NCBI GenBank assembly: GCA_039025235.1
Contig: JBCCOS010000004.1
Coordinates: 186,001 to 250,000 of the forward strand
Origin: MED-G105 sp039025235
Lineage (GTDB): Bacteria; Pseudomonadota; Alphaproteobacteria; Caulobacterales; Parvularculaceae
Reading direction: 5' to 3'
Length of the DNA stretch: 64,000 nt
A model generated the notes under the pieces. The model was given only the letters and a program-made list of their open reading frames with translations, had not been told where the DNA came from and did no database searches. Below, in pieces: positions 27,041 to 36,547 of this stretch; positions within the stretch are counted from its first letter, which is position 1, and each line of letters begins with the position of its first letter. A program made the position numbers and the translations under genes.

Positions 27041-28024
27041 ATGGCATCTGAAGCTGCTTCAACAAAATCGTCGGCTGAAATAGTCGAACTGGATGACGCA
27101 CGGGTTAAGCACCGTCCGGGCGATGTTGATCCAGGCAATTTCCCTTCTGTTGGCGCTTACCTCGAAGCCGTCAGGGTTGCGGCCGACGCCAGCGTCGAGA
27201 TCATTGCAGAGCGTACGCACATCAAGCCGCAGTACATTCAGGCTGTGGATGCCATGGATCTGCAATCGATGCCCTCGAAACCTTTTGCAATCGGATTTGT
27301 TCGATCCTATGCCGAGGCCCTTGGGTTAGACCCGGCGCCCGTGGTCGAGCGGTTTAAAAAAGAAGCTGGCTTCAATCCGGGCACTGTGGACGTTGAAATT
27401 CAGTCCACGCGACCATCTGCAGACGAGGTTGGTGCCCCTCAAACACTAGATGGTCAAAGATCGCATTTGGCGCTTGTGTCCGTCGTTGCTGTTATCGCAT
27501 TTATCGTGTGGTGCGGTCTGGCGATATCTCGCCCGCAAGATCCTACAATTCCCGTGAAACTGACCGGAGCTCCTCGAATTGATCAATTCGAAGATCGTCA
27601 GGTTCAAATGGAACCGGCAGCAGGCCTTGACGATATAAGCAATGGGGCGCCATCTGATAATCCGGCAACAAGTCAGGGCTTGAATGACAATCCCAAACCC
27701 AATTCCAAACCCAGGGGCGTTGGCCAGTCCCAACCTGCCCTCCCAATATTTGTTGAGGGACGCGTCGTGGAGCGTGTCGAAGCCGTCTATCCGTTACGCT
27801 GTGAGGCCGAGGCGGCTGAGAACGAAATAGTTGAGGTGGCCTTTACCGTTCGCGTTGATGGTGCGGTGGTCAGTGAACGCGTCGTGAATTCCTCAAACGA
27901 ATGTTTTGACCGCGCGGCATTAAACGCGTTGCGCCAGTGGCGTTTTCAACCGCGCACTGTCGATGGTGTTCGCAAACCAGCTTTTGATCAGCGCGTAACC
28001 TTCAAGTTTGATAGTCCAAGTTAG
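27041..28024 (+). CDS. RodZ-like HTH membrane protein with TonB C-terminal domain
   Basis: 327 residues. A RodZ-type HTH domain occupies about residues 32-108 (GAYLEAVRVAADASVEIIAERTHI... IGFVRSYAEALGLDP). A membrane helix lies at 142-163. A Pro/Asn/Gln-rich periplasmic linker reaches about 235. The last 85 residues match the TonB C-terminal fold (VEAVYPLRCEAEAAENEIVEVAFTVRVDG... ALRQWRFQP). RodZ links the cell-shape protein MreB to the wall machinery and normally ends in a different periplasmic domain, so the TonB-like end is unusual. Its place before ispG is the standard site of the alphaproteobacterial HTH_25 protein. Confidence 0.82.
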   Translation: MASEAASTKSSAEIVELDDARVKHRPGDVDPGNFPSVGAYLEAVRVAADASVEIIAERTHIKPQYIQAVDAMDLQSMPSKPFAIGFVRSYAEALGLDPAPVVERFKKEAGFNPGTVDVEIQSTRPSADEVGAPQTLDGQRSHLALVSVVAVIAFIVWCGLAISRPQDPTIPVKLTGAPRIDQFEDRQVQMEPAAGLDDISNGAPSDNPATSQGLNDNPKPNSKPRGVGQSQPALPIFVEGRVVERVEAVYPLRCEAEAAENEIVEVAFTVRVDGAVVSERVVNSSNECFDRAALNALRQWRFQPRTVDGVRKPAFDQRVTFKFDSPS

Positions 28025-28315
28025 ATTTGAGGTTGCTTAGCGCTACCCTCTCTTAAGATCGAATGGCTCTTTGCTATTTATCGTCAGATCGGTTGGGATG
28101 AGACGTTCTGGCGGCGGTGCGTCGTGATGTCTTACCCCATCGGTTTGAAATCCCGCAAACCCTAGCCGAAGTGTTGAAAAACGCTGATCCAATTTGGGTA
28201 GCATCAAAATTTCATAGATCGTGACATGAAATTGTATTTGAATCCTGGTCTAGCGGTGGAGTGAAAAGTGTCGTATTCCTCAAATAATGTAATGACGAAA
28301 AACCGGTGGTAGTTA

Positions 28316-29521
28316 ATGTCCTTGCGTCCATGGCGAGATATCGAACGCCGAAAATGCCGTAAAATCATGGTTGGGAATGTACCAATTGGCGGAGATGCGC
28401 CGATTGCCGTGCAATCTATGACCAATACACTCACCTCAGATGCGCAAGCGACAATCCGCCAGGTGAATGAAATAGCGGAAGCCGGCGCCGACGTTGTTCG
28501 TGTTTCCTGTCCAGATGTCGACTCCACCGCGGCGTTATCCGAAATCTGCAAGAATTCACCGGTTCCCATTGTTGCTGATATTCATTTTCACTATAAGCGT
28601 GGAATTGAGGCTGCTAAGGCTGGTGCCGCATGCCTTAGGATAAATCCGGGAAATATTGGTTCAGAAGACCGCGTTCGCGAGGTTATAAAAGCGGCAAAAG
28701 ATTATGGCTGTGCGATGCGTATCGGCGTCAATGGCGGCTCCCTAGAGAAACATTTACTTGAAAAATATGGTGAACCTTGCCCCGACGCCATGGTGGAAAG
28801 CGCGCTTGATCACGCGCGCATCCTTCAAGACAACGATTTTCATGAATTTAAAATATCGGTGAAGGCTTCGGATACATTTCTTACGGTAGCGGCATATCAC
28901 GCGCTTGCAGACGCTATCGATTGCCCACTTCATCTTGGTGTAACGGAAGCCGGTGGCCTGAGAATCGGGTCTGTGAAGTCGGCGATCGGATTAGGGTCAC
29001 TTTTGTGGGCTGGGATTGGCGATACCATCCGGGTATCGCTATCGGCGGATCCCGTTGAAGAGATTAAAGTTGGTTACGACATTTTAAAATCACTCAACTT
29101 GCGTCATCGCGGTGTGAATGTGATTTCCTGTCCCTCATGCGCGCGTCAGGGCTTCAACGTAATCGAGACCGTAGAAGTTCTTGAAGAACGGCTTGCTCAT
29201 GTAACGACACCAATCACCCTTTCGGTGATTGGCTGCGTCGTTAATGGACCCGGTGAAGCACGTGAAACTGATCTCGGTTTCACTGGGGGCGGCGCTGGTA
29301 AGTCCCACGGCATGGTTTATCTAGATGGCTCACCGGATCATCGTGTGGATAACGAAGAATTGGTCGATCATCTTGTGAAATTGGTGGAAGATAAAGCAGC
29401 GCAAGTTGAAGCAGCTGCCGATAAAAATAGCAGCGAAACAAGTGAATCAGGGCAAAGAGACGATAAAGGCGAGGGTGCAGGTGCCTTAAAAGACGCAACA
29501 CCAGTCGTCGCTGCTGAGTAA
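28316..29521 (+). CDS. ispG: 4-hydroxy-3-methylbut-2-en-1-yl diphosphate synthase
   Basis: 401 residues. The iron-sulfur ligands are Cys272 and Cys275 (CPSCARQG) and Cys307 (GCVVNGPGEARETDLG). The start region VGNVPIGGDAPIAVQSMTNT is typical. It is the penultimate enzyme of the methylerythritol phosphate route to isoprenoids, including the ubiquinone side chain. The last 35 residues are a charged, low-complexity tail outside the fold. The 291 bp upstream show no gene. hisS, common just downstream in relatives, is absent. Confidence 0.97.
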   Translation: MSLRPWRDIERRKCRKIMVGNVPIGGDAPIAVQSMTNTLTSDAQATIRQVNEIAEAGADVVRVSCPDVDSTAALSEICKNSPVPIVADIHFHYKRGIEAAKAGAACLRINPGNIGSEDRVREVIKAAKDYGCAMRIGVNGGSLEKHLLEKYGEPCPDAMVESALDHARILQDNDFHEFKISVKASDTFLTVAAYHALADAIDCPLHLGVTEAGGLRIGSVKSAIGLGSLLWAGIGDTIRVSLSADPVEEIKVGYDILKSLNLRHRGVNVISCPSCARQGFNVIETVEVLEERLAHVTTPITLSVIGCVVNGPGEARETDLGFTGGGAGKSHGMVYLDGSPDHRVDNEELVDHLVKLVEDKAAQVEAAADKNSSETSESGQRDDKGEGAGALKDATPVVAAE

Positions 29522-29682
29522 CCAAGCGAGCTGAAAATACAGCACCGTGTTTGCGGTGTATATGTATACTATTTTCAATGATATTACCGTCGTTTTTCAA
29601 AAACGCTGAATGCTTGGCATTTTTATAAAATAAACAAGTAAGTATGCTGAAAAAATAATCAGCTTTAAGACTGTTACATTTG

Positions 29683-30756
29683 ATGATTTCCCAAGAGAAA
29701 CTTGATGCGATCCTTGCCCGTTTTGCAGCAATCGAAGCCGACATGGCAAAGGCGACTGAGACAGATGATATAATTCGACTGTCAAAGGAGCATGGTGAAC
29801 TCAAACTGGTTGCTGACAAAGCCGAAACGCTGACCGATATTCGCAAGCAGCTCGGTGACTTGGAAGATCTGGCGCACGGCGACGATGCCGAGATGGCTGA
29901 AATGGCGAAGGAAGAACTTGTTGATCTCAAAGCACGTGAGCCCGACGTCGAACATGATCTTCAAATTATGCTTCTGCCGAGAGACAAAGCAGATAATTCG
30001 AGCGTTATTATTGAGGTGAGAGCCGGTACTGGTGGTGATGAGGCAGCACTTTTTGCCGGCGATCTATTCAGAATGTATCAACGCCACGCCTCCCTTAATG
30101 GGTGGAAAATTGAAATAATTTCTCAATCTGAAGCTGAAGTCGGTGGGTTTAAAGAGATACAGGCAAATATTGCTGGAGAAGGCGTATACGCCAAGTTGAA
30201 GTTTGAATCAGGCGTTCATCGTGTTCAACGCGTGCCAGCGACAGAAACCCAGGGACGCATTCATACCTCAGCGGCAACCGTTGCTATACTACCGGAACCT
30301 GAGGAAGTAGACATCGAAATCAATGAATCAGACCTCCGGATCGATGTCTTCCGAGCGTCTGGCCCAGGGGGGCAATCAGTGAACACGACTGATTCTGCCG
30401 TTCGCATTACACACCTTCCATCGGGCATTGTTGTCAGCCAACAAGATGAGAAATCTCAACATAAGAATCGCGCCAAAGCACTAAAAGTGTTAAGAGCGAG
30501 GTTGTATGATGCAGAGCGAGCGCGTGCAGATGCAGAACGCGCTGAGGCGCGAAAGGGTATGGTCGGTTCAGGCGATAGGTCTGAGCGCATACGGACCTAT
30601 AATTATCCGCAGAGCCGCGTAACAGACCATCGCATTAATCTTACGCTTTATAAGTTATATGAAATTATTGCTGGTGATGCGTTAGAAGATGTTATTGCTG
30701 CGCTTATTACACAAGATCAAGCTGACCGTCTCGCGGCGATGCAGGCGGAGCCGTAA
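29683..30756 (+). CDS. prfA: Peptide chain release factor 1
   Basis: 357 residues. The GGQ catalytic loop is at 229-231 (SGPGGQSVNTTDSAVRITHLPSG), and HRVQRVPATETQGRIHTS is also typical. It recognises UAA and UAG and releases the finished peptide. The ATG at 29683 is preferred to the TTG one codon upstream. prmC, whose product methylates the GGQ glutamine, follows 33 bp later. Confidence 0.97.
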   Translation: MISQEKLDAILARFAAIEADMAKATETDDIIRLSKEHGELKLVADKAETLTDIRKQLGDLEDLAHGDDAEMAEMAKEELVDLKAREPDVEHDLQIMLLPRDKADNSSVIIEVRAGTGGDEAALFAGDLFRMYQRHASLNGWKIEIISQSEAEVGGFKEIQANIAGEGVYAKLKFESGVHRVQRVPATETQGRIHTSAATVAILPEPEEVDIEINESDLRIDVFRASGPGGQSVNTTDSAVRITHLPSGIVVSQQDEKSQHKNRAKALKVLRARLYDAERARADAERAEARKGMVGSGDRSERIRTYNYPQSRVTDHRINLTLYKLYEIIAGDALEDVIAALITQDQADRLAAMQAEP

Positions 30757-30789
30757 ATTTGTCGTCACCGGTTTTTGTATTTTTAAGAC

Positions 30790-31638
30790 ATGACAAATAA
30801 TTCTGTATACCAATGCATCCGTGATGGTGCCGCAAAGCTAACGTGGTCGACGACACCGTTTATCGATGCACGCGTTATGATGAAATCATTACTGGGCTAT
30901 GACGATGCAGATTTAATTGCGTTTGGCGAGCAAGAGCTGGCAACGGGAACGCGGCAAGCTTTTTCGAAGATGATCGCAAGGCGATGTGAGCACGAACCTG
31001 TTGCCCTAATTGTTCGAAAAAAAGAGTTCTGGGGACTTACTTTTGAAACAAAAAAAGGCGTTCTTATTCCTCGTCCAGATAGCGAAACAGTCATTACGGC
31101 CTGTTTGGACGTGCTTCAACGTGATGATGCGCCCTTAAAAATACTCGATGCTGGCGTAGGAACGGGATGTCTATTAGGTGCTCTACTCACAGAGCTACCT
31201 AACGCTTATGGCGTTGGCGTTGATATTAATCCTGATGCCGCATTTCTTGCAAAAAGAAATCTTGAAGTGTTTGGTTTACAACTGCGCTCTAGTATTTATA
31301 TCGGCAATTGGCTGGATGCCATCGATACATCCTTTGATTTGATAGTGGCCAACCCACCGTACATTAAGTCTGATGTTGCTGACACCTTGAACAAAGATAT
31401 TGTGAATTACGAAGATCCGTGTGCATTATTTAGTGGTCGTGACGGGTTCGATGCCTACCGTACTATTATCCCGACTATTAACGATCGGCTAAGACAGGGA
31501 GGACACGCGGTCATTGAGATTGGTGCTGGTCAGAGGCCTGAAATAGAAAAGCTTATTGCCAAAGCTGGTGCGCGCTTCCAATCTGCTTATCGGGATCTCA
31601 ACGGTATCGACCGAGCTATCGTTTTTTCCCACCAATGA
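30790..31638 (+). CDS. prmC: Peptide chain release factor N5-glutamine methyltransferase
   Basis: 282 residues. The N-terminal helical domain is followed by IPRPDSETVI, SAM motif I LDAGVGTGCLLGALL and the substrate motif NPPY at 188-191. It methylates the Gln of the GGQ motif in RF1 and RF2. It is adjacent to prfA, as usual. Motif I has GVGTG where most have GTGSG, a mild change. Confidence 0.95.
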   Translation: MTNNSVYQCIRDGAAKLTWSTTPFIDARVMMKSLLGYDDADLIAFGEQELATGTRQAFSKMIARRCEHEPVALIVRKKEFWGLTFETKKGVLIPRPDSETVITACLDVLQRDDAPLKILDAGVGTGCLLGALLTELPNAYGVGVDINPDAAFLAKRNLEVFGLQLRSSIYIGNWLDAIDTSFDLIVANPPYIKSDVADTLNKDIVNYEDPCALFSGRDGFDAYRTIIPTINDRLRQGGHAVIEIGAGQRPEIEKLIAKAGARFQSAYRDLNGIDRAIVFSHQ

Positions 31639-32568
31639 TGACAATCAGTGCCAGTCTTTATTTACCAAATTCTACCGCAAAAAGGGTTTGCAAAGCGTTT
31701 GAGCCACGTTATATTCATCAAATATCGCGGCCTTGTAGTCGCTTGAAGAAATCCATATAGCATGCCAAAAGTATACATCTTCGATGGTTAGAAGGTTGTA
31801 TGTGGCAGTGACTATCTCGAGCAAATTGCCGAGTTGGCGCCGCAGTAATAGGATAAAGTAACTAGACTCTTTAACATGCATGTTCATTCGCTCGATCTTT
31901 CGTGCGGGCATCCCTTTTATACATGGGTTATAAATTTTAGGTCTGGAAATTGTCCATGATTGCAGAAGCGATTACGCTGATAGGTATGATTAATTTATGG
32001 AGTATCGCCAAACTGTGACATGTTAGATTGTTTTCTTTAAAGTCATTCGTATAAAGATTAATTTTTTGATGGTAAGTGTGATTTTAGTAGCATTTCAAAA
32101 GTCTAAAATTATCTGACATAGCATTATTGAATTTTGATTTAATGTTTGGGCTGGCACCCTAAAAGCGAAAAATTCTCCTCGCGGCGTCGACGACTGTAGA
32201 AATGTATAGGGGTCTTATGCTTTACATTCGCTGGGTTTTAAGAGTTTTGATACGTGTAAAAATGCTTCGAGCTGATCAGGTGTGTCTCTAATGAATTTAG
32301 TAATGGCTACAATAAAGAAAATTAAGTCATTGTGTTGCATAAGTTGAAGTTCTTTGGGTTGGTGGTTTAAGCTAATGGAAAATTAAATTCGCCGTATAAA
32401 GAGAAAACCCATATGAATTGAACGGGTATTGATCGTGGATACGGCAGTTGGTGTTCAGTGAACTTATTCACCAACTGACAATACATAAAATTCTGCGAGG
32501 ACAACCGTGATACCAGTAATGTTTATTCTAATCTTCGAGCCAAGTATAGCGAGCAAGGTCGCAGCATT
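31639..32568. other. 930-bp gap between prmC and the DUF4167 gene
   Basis: This is the longest gene-free stretch in the window, and it is AT-rich. A 79-codon minus-strand ORF (31672-31911) has no recognised match and no clear RBS. It overlaps TATGTGGCAGTG (near 31799-31810), which also occurs at about 22879. The rest shows no strong hairpin or repeat copy. It must contain the promoter of the DUF4167 gene. Confidence 0.45.
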
Positions 32569-33201
32569 ATGAAACGTGGAAGAAACCAGAGACGTCGACA
32601 GGGTGCGAATCCAAATCGGGCGTTTGATTCTAATGGGCCAGACGTGAGAATTCGCGGTACGGCCAATCAGATCCATGATAAATATATTGGTCTTGCTCGT
32701 GATGCAGCTTCGGCGAGCGATAGAGTAAAAGCGGAAAATTATCTTCAGCATGCAGAGCACTATTTTCGTGTAATCAGATCTATGCAGCCGTCTAGCCAAG
32801 AGGGCGCGTCACAAAGTGCTGAGAACGATGGTTCTGGAGAGCAACCGGCTGTTGGAGCATCAAAATCGGAGCGGCGCCCGCGTTCTCGACGTGAAGCAGA
32901 TCAAGAGACGAACCCAAATCAAGGAGTAGGCCCAGATCAAGGAATAGGCCCAGATCAGGGAGTAGGTAACGGATCGTCCGATGACATCGCTGCCGGTTCT
33001 GATGAGCAACCCATTGTTACGGAACCCACCGCCGCTAATGACGAAGATCAGAATCAGGCGTCGACGGTCGACGTCAGGCATTCGAAGGATAGTGATTCAA
33101 CCGATGAGCGGCCGCGTCAAAGGCGCAAGCGCCGTTCACGGTCAACGGCAAAGTCGGAAAAATCGGAAGCACCTGTGTCAGAGGAAATCGCGGCGTCTTA
33201 A
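32569..33201 (+). CDS. DUF4167 family protein
   Basis: 210 residues. The conserved domain is at the N-terminus: RGRNQRRRQGANPNRAFDSNGPDVRIRG, then HDKYIGLARDAASASDRVKAENYLQHAEHYFRVI. The remaining two thirds are disordered and charged, with an Arg-rich patch RPRQRRKRRSRS. In the middle is a tandem repeat (GVGPDQ/GIGPDQ) encoded by 18-nt units. The family is restricted mainly to alphaproteobacteria; its basic ends suggest nucleic-acid binding, but the function is unknown. It lies between prmC and clpB, its usual place. Confidence 0.88.
   Translation: MKRGRNQRRRQGANPNRAFDSNGPDVRIRGTANQIHDKYIGLARDAASASDRVKAENYLQHAEHYFRVIRSMQPSSQEGASQSAENDGSGEQPAVGASKSERRPRSRREADQETNPNQGVGPDQGIGPDQGVGNGSSDDIAAGSDEQPIVTEPTAANDEDQNQASTVDVRHSKDSDSTDERPRQRRKRRSRSTAKSEKSEAPVSEEIAAS
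32917..32974 (+). repeat. 18-nt in-frame tandem repeat in the DUF4167 gene
   Basis: Units based on CCAGATCAAGGAATAGGC occur about three times with point differences, encoding NQGVGPDQGIGPDQGVG. The unit length keeps the frame. Confidence 0.8.
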
Positions 33202-33839
33202 AAAGGGCTTGATTGGACCTACAGCCAGACTGGCTACTACCGTTACAATCTGGAAAAATCGAGTATCACTCCGGCATAAATCACGGTGCACAAAAGTGAG
33301 CAATTTTTTCATTAAACAAAATGGTCAAGCTTAAGCTTTCTGAGCACGATTGGTTCCTTCATTGGTATTACGCCCCAGCATCATGAAATGCGTAATATCA
33401 AAGACCTACAGCTTTTCATTGGTTCCATTTTAACGGAGCGGCTTTCAAAGCGCTTTGATTAAAGCGCGAAACTTGAACGCCCGGTCAATAATTGGCTCTT
33501 TACCGCCGATTTTTTATAGAATTTGGGTTGGCGCTTGGTCGGATCTTTTTCCATCGGTAAGGGTTTCAGCCCGGTAGATCTGTGTGCTCGATAGCAGAAA
33601 ACGCCTTTGCCTCTACTGATATTTTTTTGTGCAACATCCAAAGGTAATCTGGCCTAATTGGGTCTGTTATTTATCGGTGTGCACCTCTGCAACCTTGCAA
33701 AAGATTTGTCTCTTCCTATTTCATTCTTATGGAAGCGTCGCCGTATTCGGGACGTTTTGAGCCTCACGACTTAACAAACCTGTTGTCCGTCCGCTGGGCT
33801 AAATTTGAACATTTGACGCTTTTAAGAGGTCAATCAAAA
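33202..33839. other. 638-bp region between the DUF4167 gene and clpB
   Basis: No gene is supported. It contains a self-complementary CAAAGCGCTTTG at about 33447 and, at the right end, the heat-shock promoter and long leader of clpB. An in-frame ATG at 33729 is not used as the clpB start. Confidence 0.5.
33694..33721 (+). promoter_or_regulatory. RpoH (sigma-32) type promoter of clpB
   Basis: The -35 element CTTG at 33694-33697 and the -10 element CCTATTTC at 33715-33722 are separated by 17 bp. This matches the heat-shock consensus CTTG-N17-CYTATNT known for alphaproteobacterial RpoH. Transcription would start near 33728, giving a leader of about 110 nt before the ATG at 33840. Confidence 0.75.
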
Positions 33840-36503
33840 ATGCAAATTGAGAAGTATACCGATAGAGCAAAGGGCTTGATACAAGCTGCGCAAGGCATTG
33901 CTCTTAGAGAAAATCACCAACAGTTCACACCAGAGCACCTTTTGAAGGCATTACTCGATGATACCGAAGGGCTTGCCGCAAATCTGCTACGCGCCGCCGG
34001 TGCGCGACCAGAAAAAGCTCTAGAAGATACAAATGCCGCGCTTTCTCGAATGCCCAAGGTTGAGGGCGCAGACGGACAAATCTATCTCGCGGCGGAAACT
34101 GCACGGGTTATGTCTGATGCGGAGGAAACCGCCCAAAAAGCTGGGGACGCTTTTGTAACAGCGGAGAGGCTTTTGCTGGCCCTCGCGCAATCGAAAAATT
34201 CAGACGCTGCTAAAGCAATCAATTCTGCAGGTGCAAAGCCGCCGGCGATTGAAAAAGCAATTGCAGAGCTTCGAAAAGGGCGGACCGCTGACTCAGCATC
34301 AGCGGAACAGGCCTATGATGCACTCCAACGCTATGCCCGAGATTTAACAGAGGCCGCGCGGGAGGGTAAACTTGACCCGGTCATCGGTCGTGACGAAGAA
34401 ATTCGTCGAACCATGCAAGTATTATCCCGTCGTACAAAGAATAACCCTGTTCTGATTGGGGAACCGGGCGTTGGCAAAACAGCAATCGCCGAAGGACTAG
34501 CCTTGCGCATTATCAATGGCGACGTTCCGGAGAGCCTGCGGGAGAAGCAATTACTGGCTCTTGATATGGGGGCATTGATTGCTGGTGCAAAATACCGAGG
34601 GGAATTCGAAGAAAGATTGAAGGCGGTGTTATCGGAGGTAACGGCAGCGGCTGGGCAAATTGTTCTTTTTATCGACGAGATGCATACGCTTGTTGGCGCG
34701 GGTAAAACAGAAGGGTCGATGGATGCATCAAACCTTCTGAAACCTGCGCTCGCACGTGGGGAACTTCACTGTGTTGGGGCCACAACGCTTGATGAATATC
34801 GTAAACATGTTGAAAAGGATGCGGCTCTTGCACGCCGTTTCCAAGCGGTATTCGTCGAAGAGCCCACCGTCGAAGATACTGTTTCTATTCTGCGAGGGTT
34901 AAAAGAGAAATATGAGCTCCACCACGGTGTTCGAATTTCTGATAGTGCAATTGTCTCTGCAGCCACGTTATCCAATCGTTATATTACGGATCGTTTTTTG
35001 CCGGATAAAGCCATTGATCTTGTGGACGAGGCTGCGTCACGTCTTAGAATGCAAGTCGATTCAAAGCCGGAAGAACTAGACGAAATTGATCGCAGGGTTA
35101 TTCAGCTGAAAATTGAACGAGAAGCCCTCATAAAGGAAGACGACGAAGCTTCACTGGACCGGTTATCAAAGCTTGATGTTGAGCTCAATGACTTAGAAGA
35201 ACGTTCTGGAGCATTGACCGCCCGCTGGCGTGCCGAGAAAGAAAACCTCGCGTCCTCGACCAAGGTTAAAGAGGATCTCGACCGTGCTCGCCAAGCGCTT
35301 GTTGACGCGGAGCGGCGCGGCGATTTGGCAAAGGCGTCAGAGCTGAAATACGGTGCAATACCGTCACTTGAAAAGCAGCTGACAGAAGCTGAAACCAACG
35401 ACGATGCTGGCGGCAAGGATGGGGGGCTCGTACAGGAAGTTGTTGATCCAGAACAGATAGCCTCCGTTGTGTCGCGATGGACCGGTGTGCCCGTTGATAA
35501 AATGCTTGAAGGCGAGAAGGAAAAACTCCTTCGTATGGAAAATATTTTGTCAAACCGCGTCATTGGTCAACACGAAGCCATTGCAGCCGTTTCAAGTGCG
35601 GTCCGGCGGGCAAGGGCTGGCTTAAAAGATCCGAACCGGCCCATGGGATCATTTCTCATGCTTGGACCAACCGGCGTAGGTAAGACCGAACTAACAAAGG
35701 CCCTGGCGGCTTTTTTATTCGATGATGATACATCCATTGCTCGAATTGATATGTCTGAGTTTATGGAAAAGCATTCGGTTGCCCGTTTGATTGGCGCGCC
35801 GCCAGGCTATGTCGGGTACGAAGAAGGTGGTGTCTTAACCGAGACTGTTCGGCGAAGACCTTACCAAGTTATATTATTTGATGAGGTGGAAAAGGCGCAT
35901 CCAGACGTTTTCAATATCATGCTACAGATATTTGATGAGGGACGCCTTACTGATGGACAAGGACGTACTGTCGATTTCAAAAATACGATCATTATTCTGA
36001 CGTCAAATCTCGGTGCGGAATTTTTGTCAACGCAAGGGGAGGGCGAGGACGTAGACGCTGTCCGCGATCAGGTCATGGATGTCGTAAAGGCCCATTTTAG
36101 ACCCGAGTTCTTGAATCGTCTCGATGATATCGTTCTCTTCAGGCGGCTTGCGCGGGATGATATGGGGGCAATTGTCGATATCCAAATCATACGCCTAGAA
36201 AACATTTTGGCAGACCGAAATATTACGATCGCACTAGATGATGACGCCCGCCGCTGGTTTGCCGATGCTGGATATGATCCTATATATGGGGCACGGCCGT
36301 TAAAACGCGTCATTCAAAAGGCCCTTCAAGATCCGTTAGCTGAATTAATTTTAGCCGGAGATATCTTGGACGGGACGAAACTTGAGATAACCACAGATGC
36401 TGACGGATTGGTCGTGAACGGCGTGTCTATCGGCCGGCCAAACCAAGTGTTCGGAAATGCATCGCCGTCCATCCAACCGCCGCCAGGCGCGCTTCTGAAT
36501 TAA
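33840..36503 (+). CDS. clpB: ATP-dependent disaggregase ClpB
   Basis: 887 residues from the ATG at 33840. The double Clp-N repeat is followed by Walker A1 GEPGVGKT at 207-214, a coiled-coil middle domain at about 400-525, Walker A2 GPTGVGKT at 609-616, and a C-terminal D2-small domain. It unfolds aggregated proteins together with DnaK. The start was chosen because MQIEKYTDRAKGLIQAAQ is the family N-terminus, AGAGGT lies upstream, and the heat-shock promoter would start RNA just before the alternative ATG at 33729. A family A repeat follows the gene. Confidence 0.97.
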   Translation: MQIEKYTDRAKGLIQAAQGIALRENHQQFTPEHLLKALLDDTEGLAANLLRAAGARPEKALEDTNAALSRMPKVEGADGQIYLAAETARVMSDAEETAQKAGDAFVTAERLLLALAQSKNSDAAKAINSAGAKPPAIEKAIAELRKGRTADSASAEQAYDALQRYARDLTEAAREGKLDPVIGRDEEIRRTMQVLSRRTKNNPVLIGEPGVGKTAIAEGLALRIINGDVPESLREKQLLALDMGALIAGAKYRGEFEERLKAVLSEVTAAAGQIVLFIDEMHTLVGAGKTEGSMDASNLLKPALARGELHCVGATTLDEYRKHVEKDAALARRFQAVFVEEPTVEDTVSILRGLKEKYELHHGVRISDSAIVSAATLSNRYITDRFLPDKAIDLVDEAASRLRMQVDSKPEELDEIDRRVIQLKIEREALIKEDDEASLDRLSKLDVELNDLEERSGALTARWRAEKENLASSTKVKEDLDRARQALVDAERRGDLAKASELKYGAIPSLEKQLTEAETNDDAGGKDGGLVQEVVDPEQIASVVSRWTGVPVDKMLEGEKEKLLRMENILSNRVIGQHEAIAAVSSAVRRARAGLKDPNRPMGSFLMLGPTGVGKTELTKALAAFLFDDDTSIARIDMSEFMEKHSVARLIGAPPGYVGYEEGGVLTETVRRRPYQVILFDEVEKAHPDVFNIMLQIFDEGRLTDGQGRTVDFKNTIIILTSNLGAEFLSTQGEGEDVDAVRDQVMDVVKAHFRPEFLNRLDDIVLFRRLARDDMGAIVDIQIIRLENILADRNITIALDDDARRWFADAGYDPIYGARPLKRVIQKALQDPLAELILAGDILDGTKLEITTDADGLVVNGVSIGRPNQVFGNASPSIQPPPGALLN

Positions 36504-36547
36504 TTTGAGCATTCAAGATCATATGTTCTCAATTGATATTCTCGGCT

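Noticed and set aside
29590..29604. CGTTTTTCAAAAACG after ispG as a terminator
   Set aside because: The symmetry leaves a one-base loop and no T run follows, so it cannot form a proper terminator hairpin.
31672..31911. 79-codon minus-strand ORF in the long gap
   Set aside because: No clear RBS, no recognised family and AT-rich surroundings. It is kept only as a note in the gap entry.
33447..33458. CAAAGCGCTTTG palindrome as a further repeat copy
   Set aside because: It shares only the short AAAGCG end and lacks the core and second stem-loop.
33729..33839. Longer clpB start at 33729
   Set aside because: The extra 37 residues do not match the family, and the heat-shock promoter would start transcription at this point. 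The ATG at 33840 has an RBS.
35102..35563. Long minus-strand ORF inside clpB
   Set aside because: It is a Ser/Arg-rich shadow of the coiled-coil region of clpB, with no independent support.
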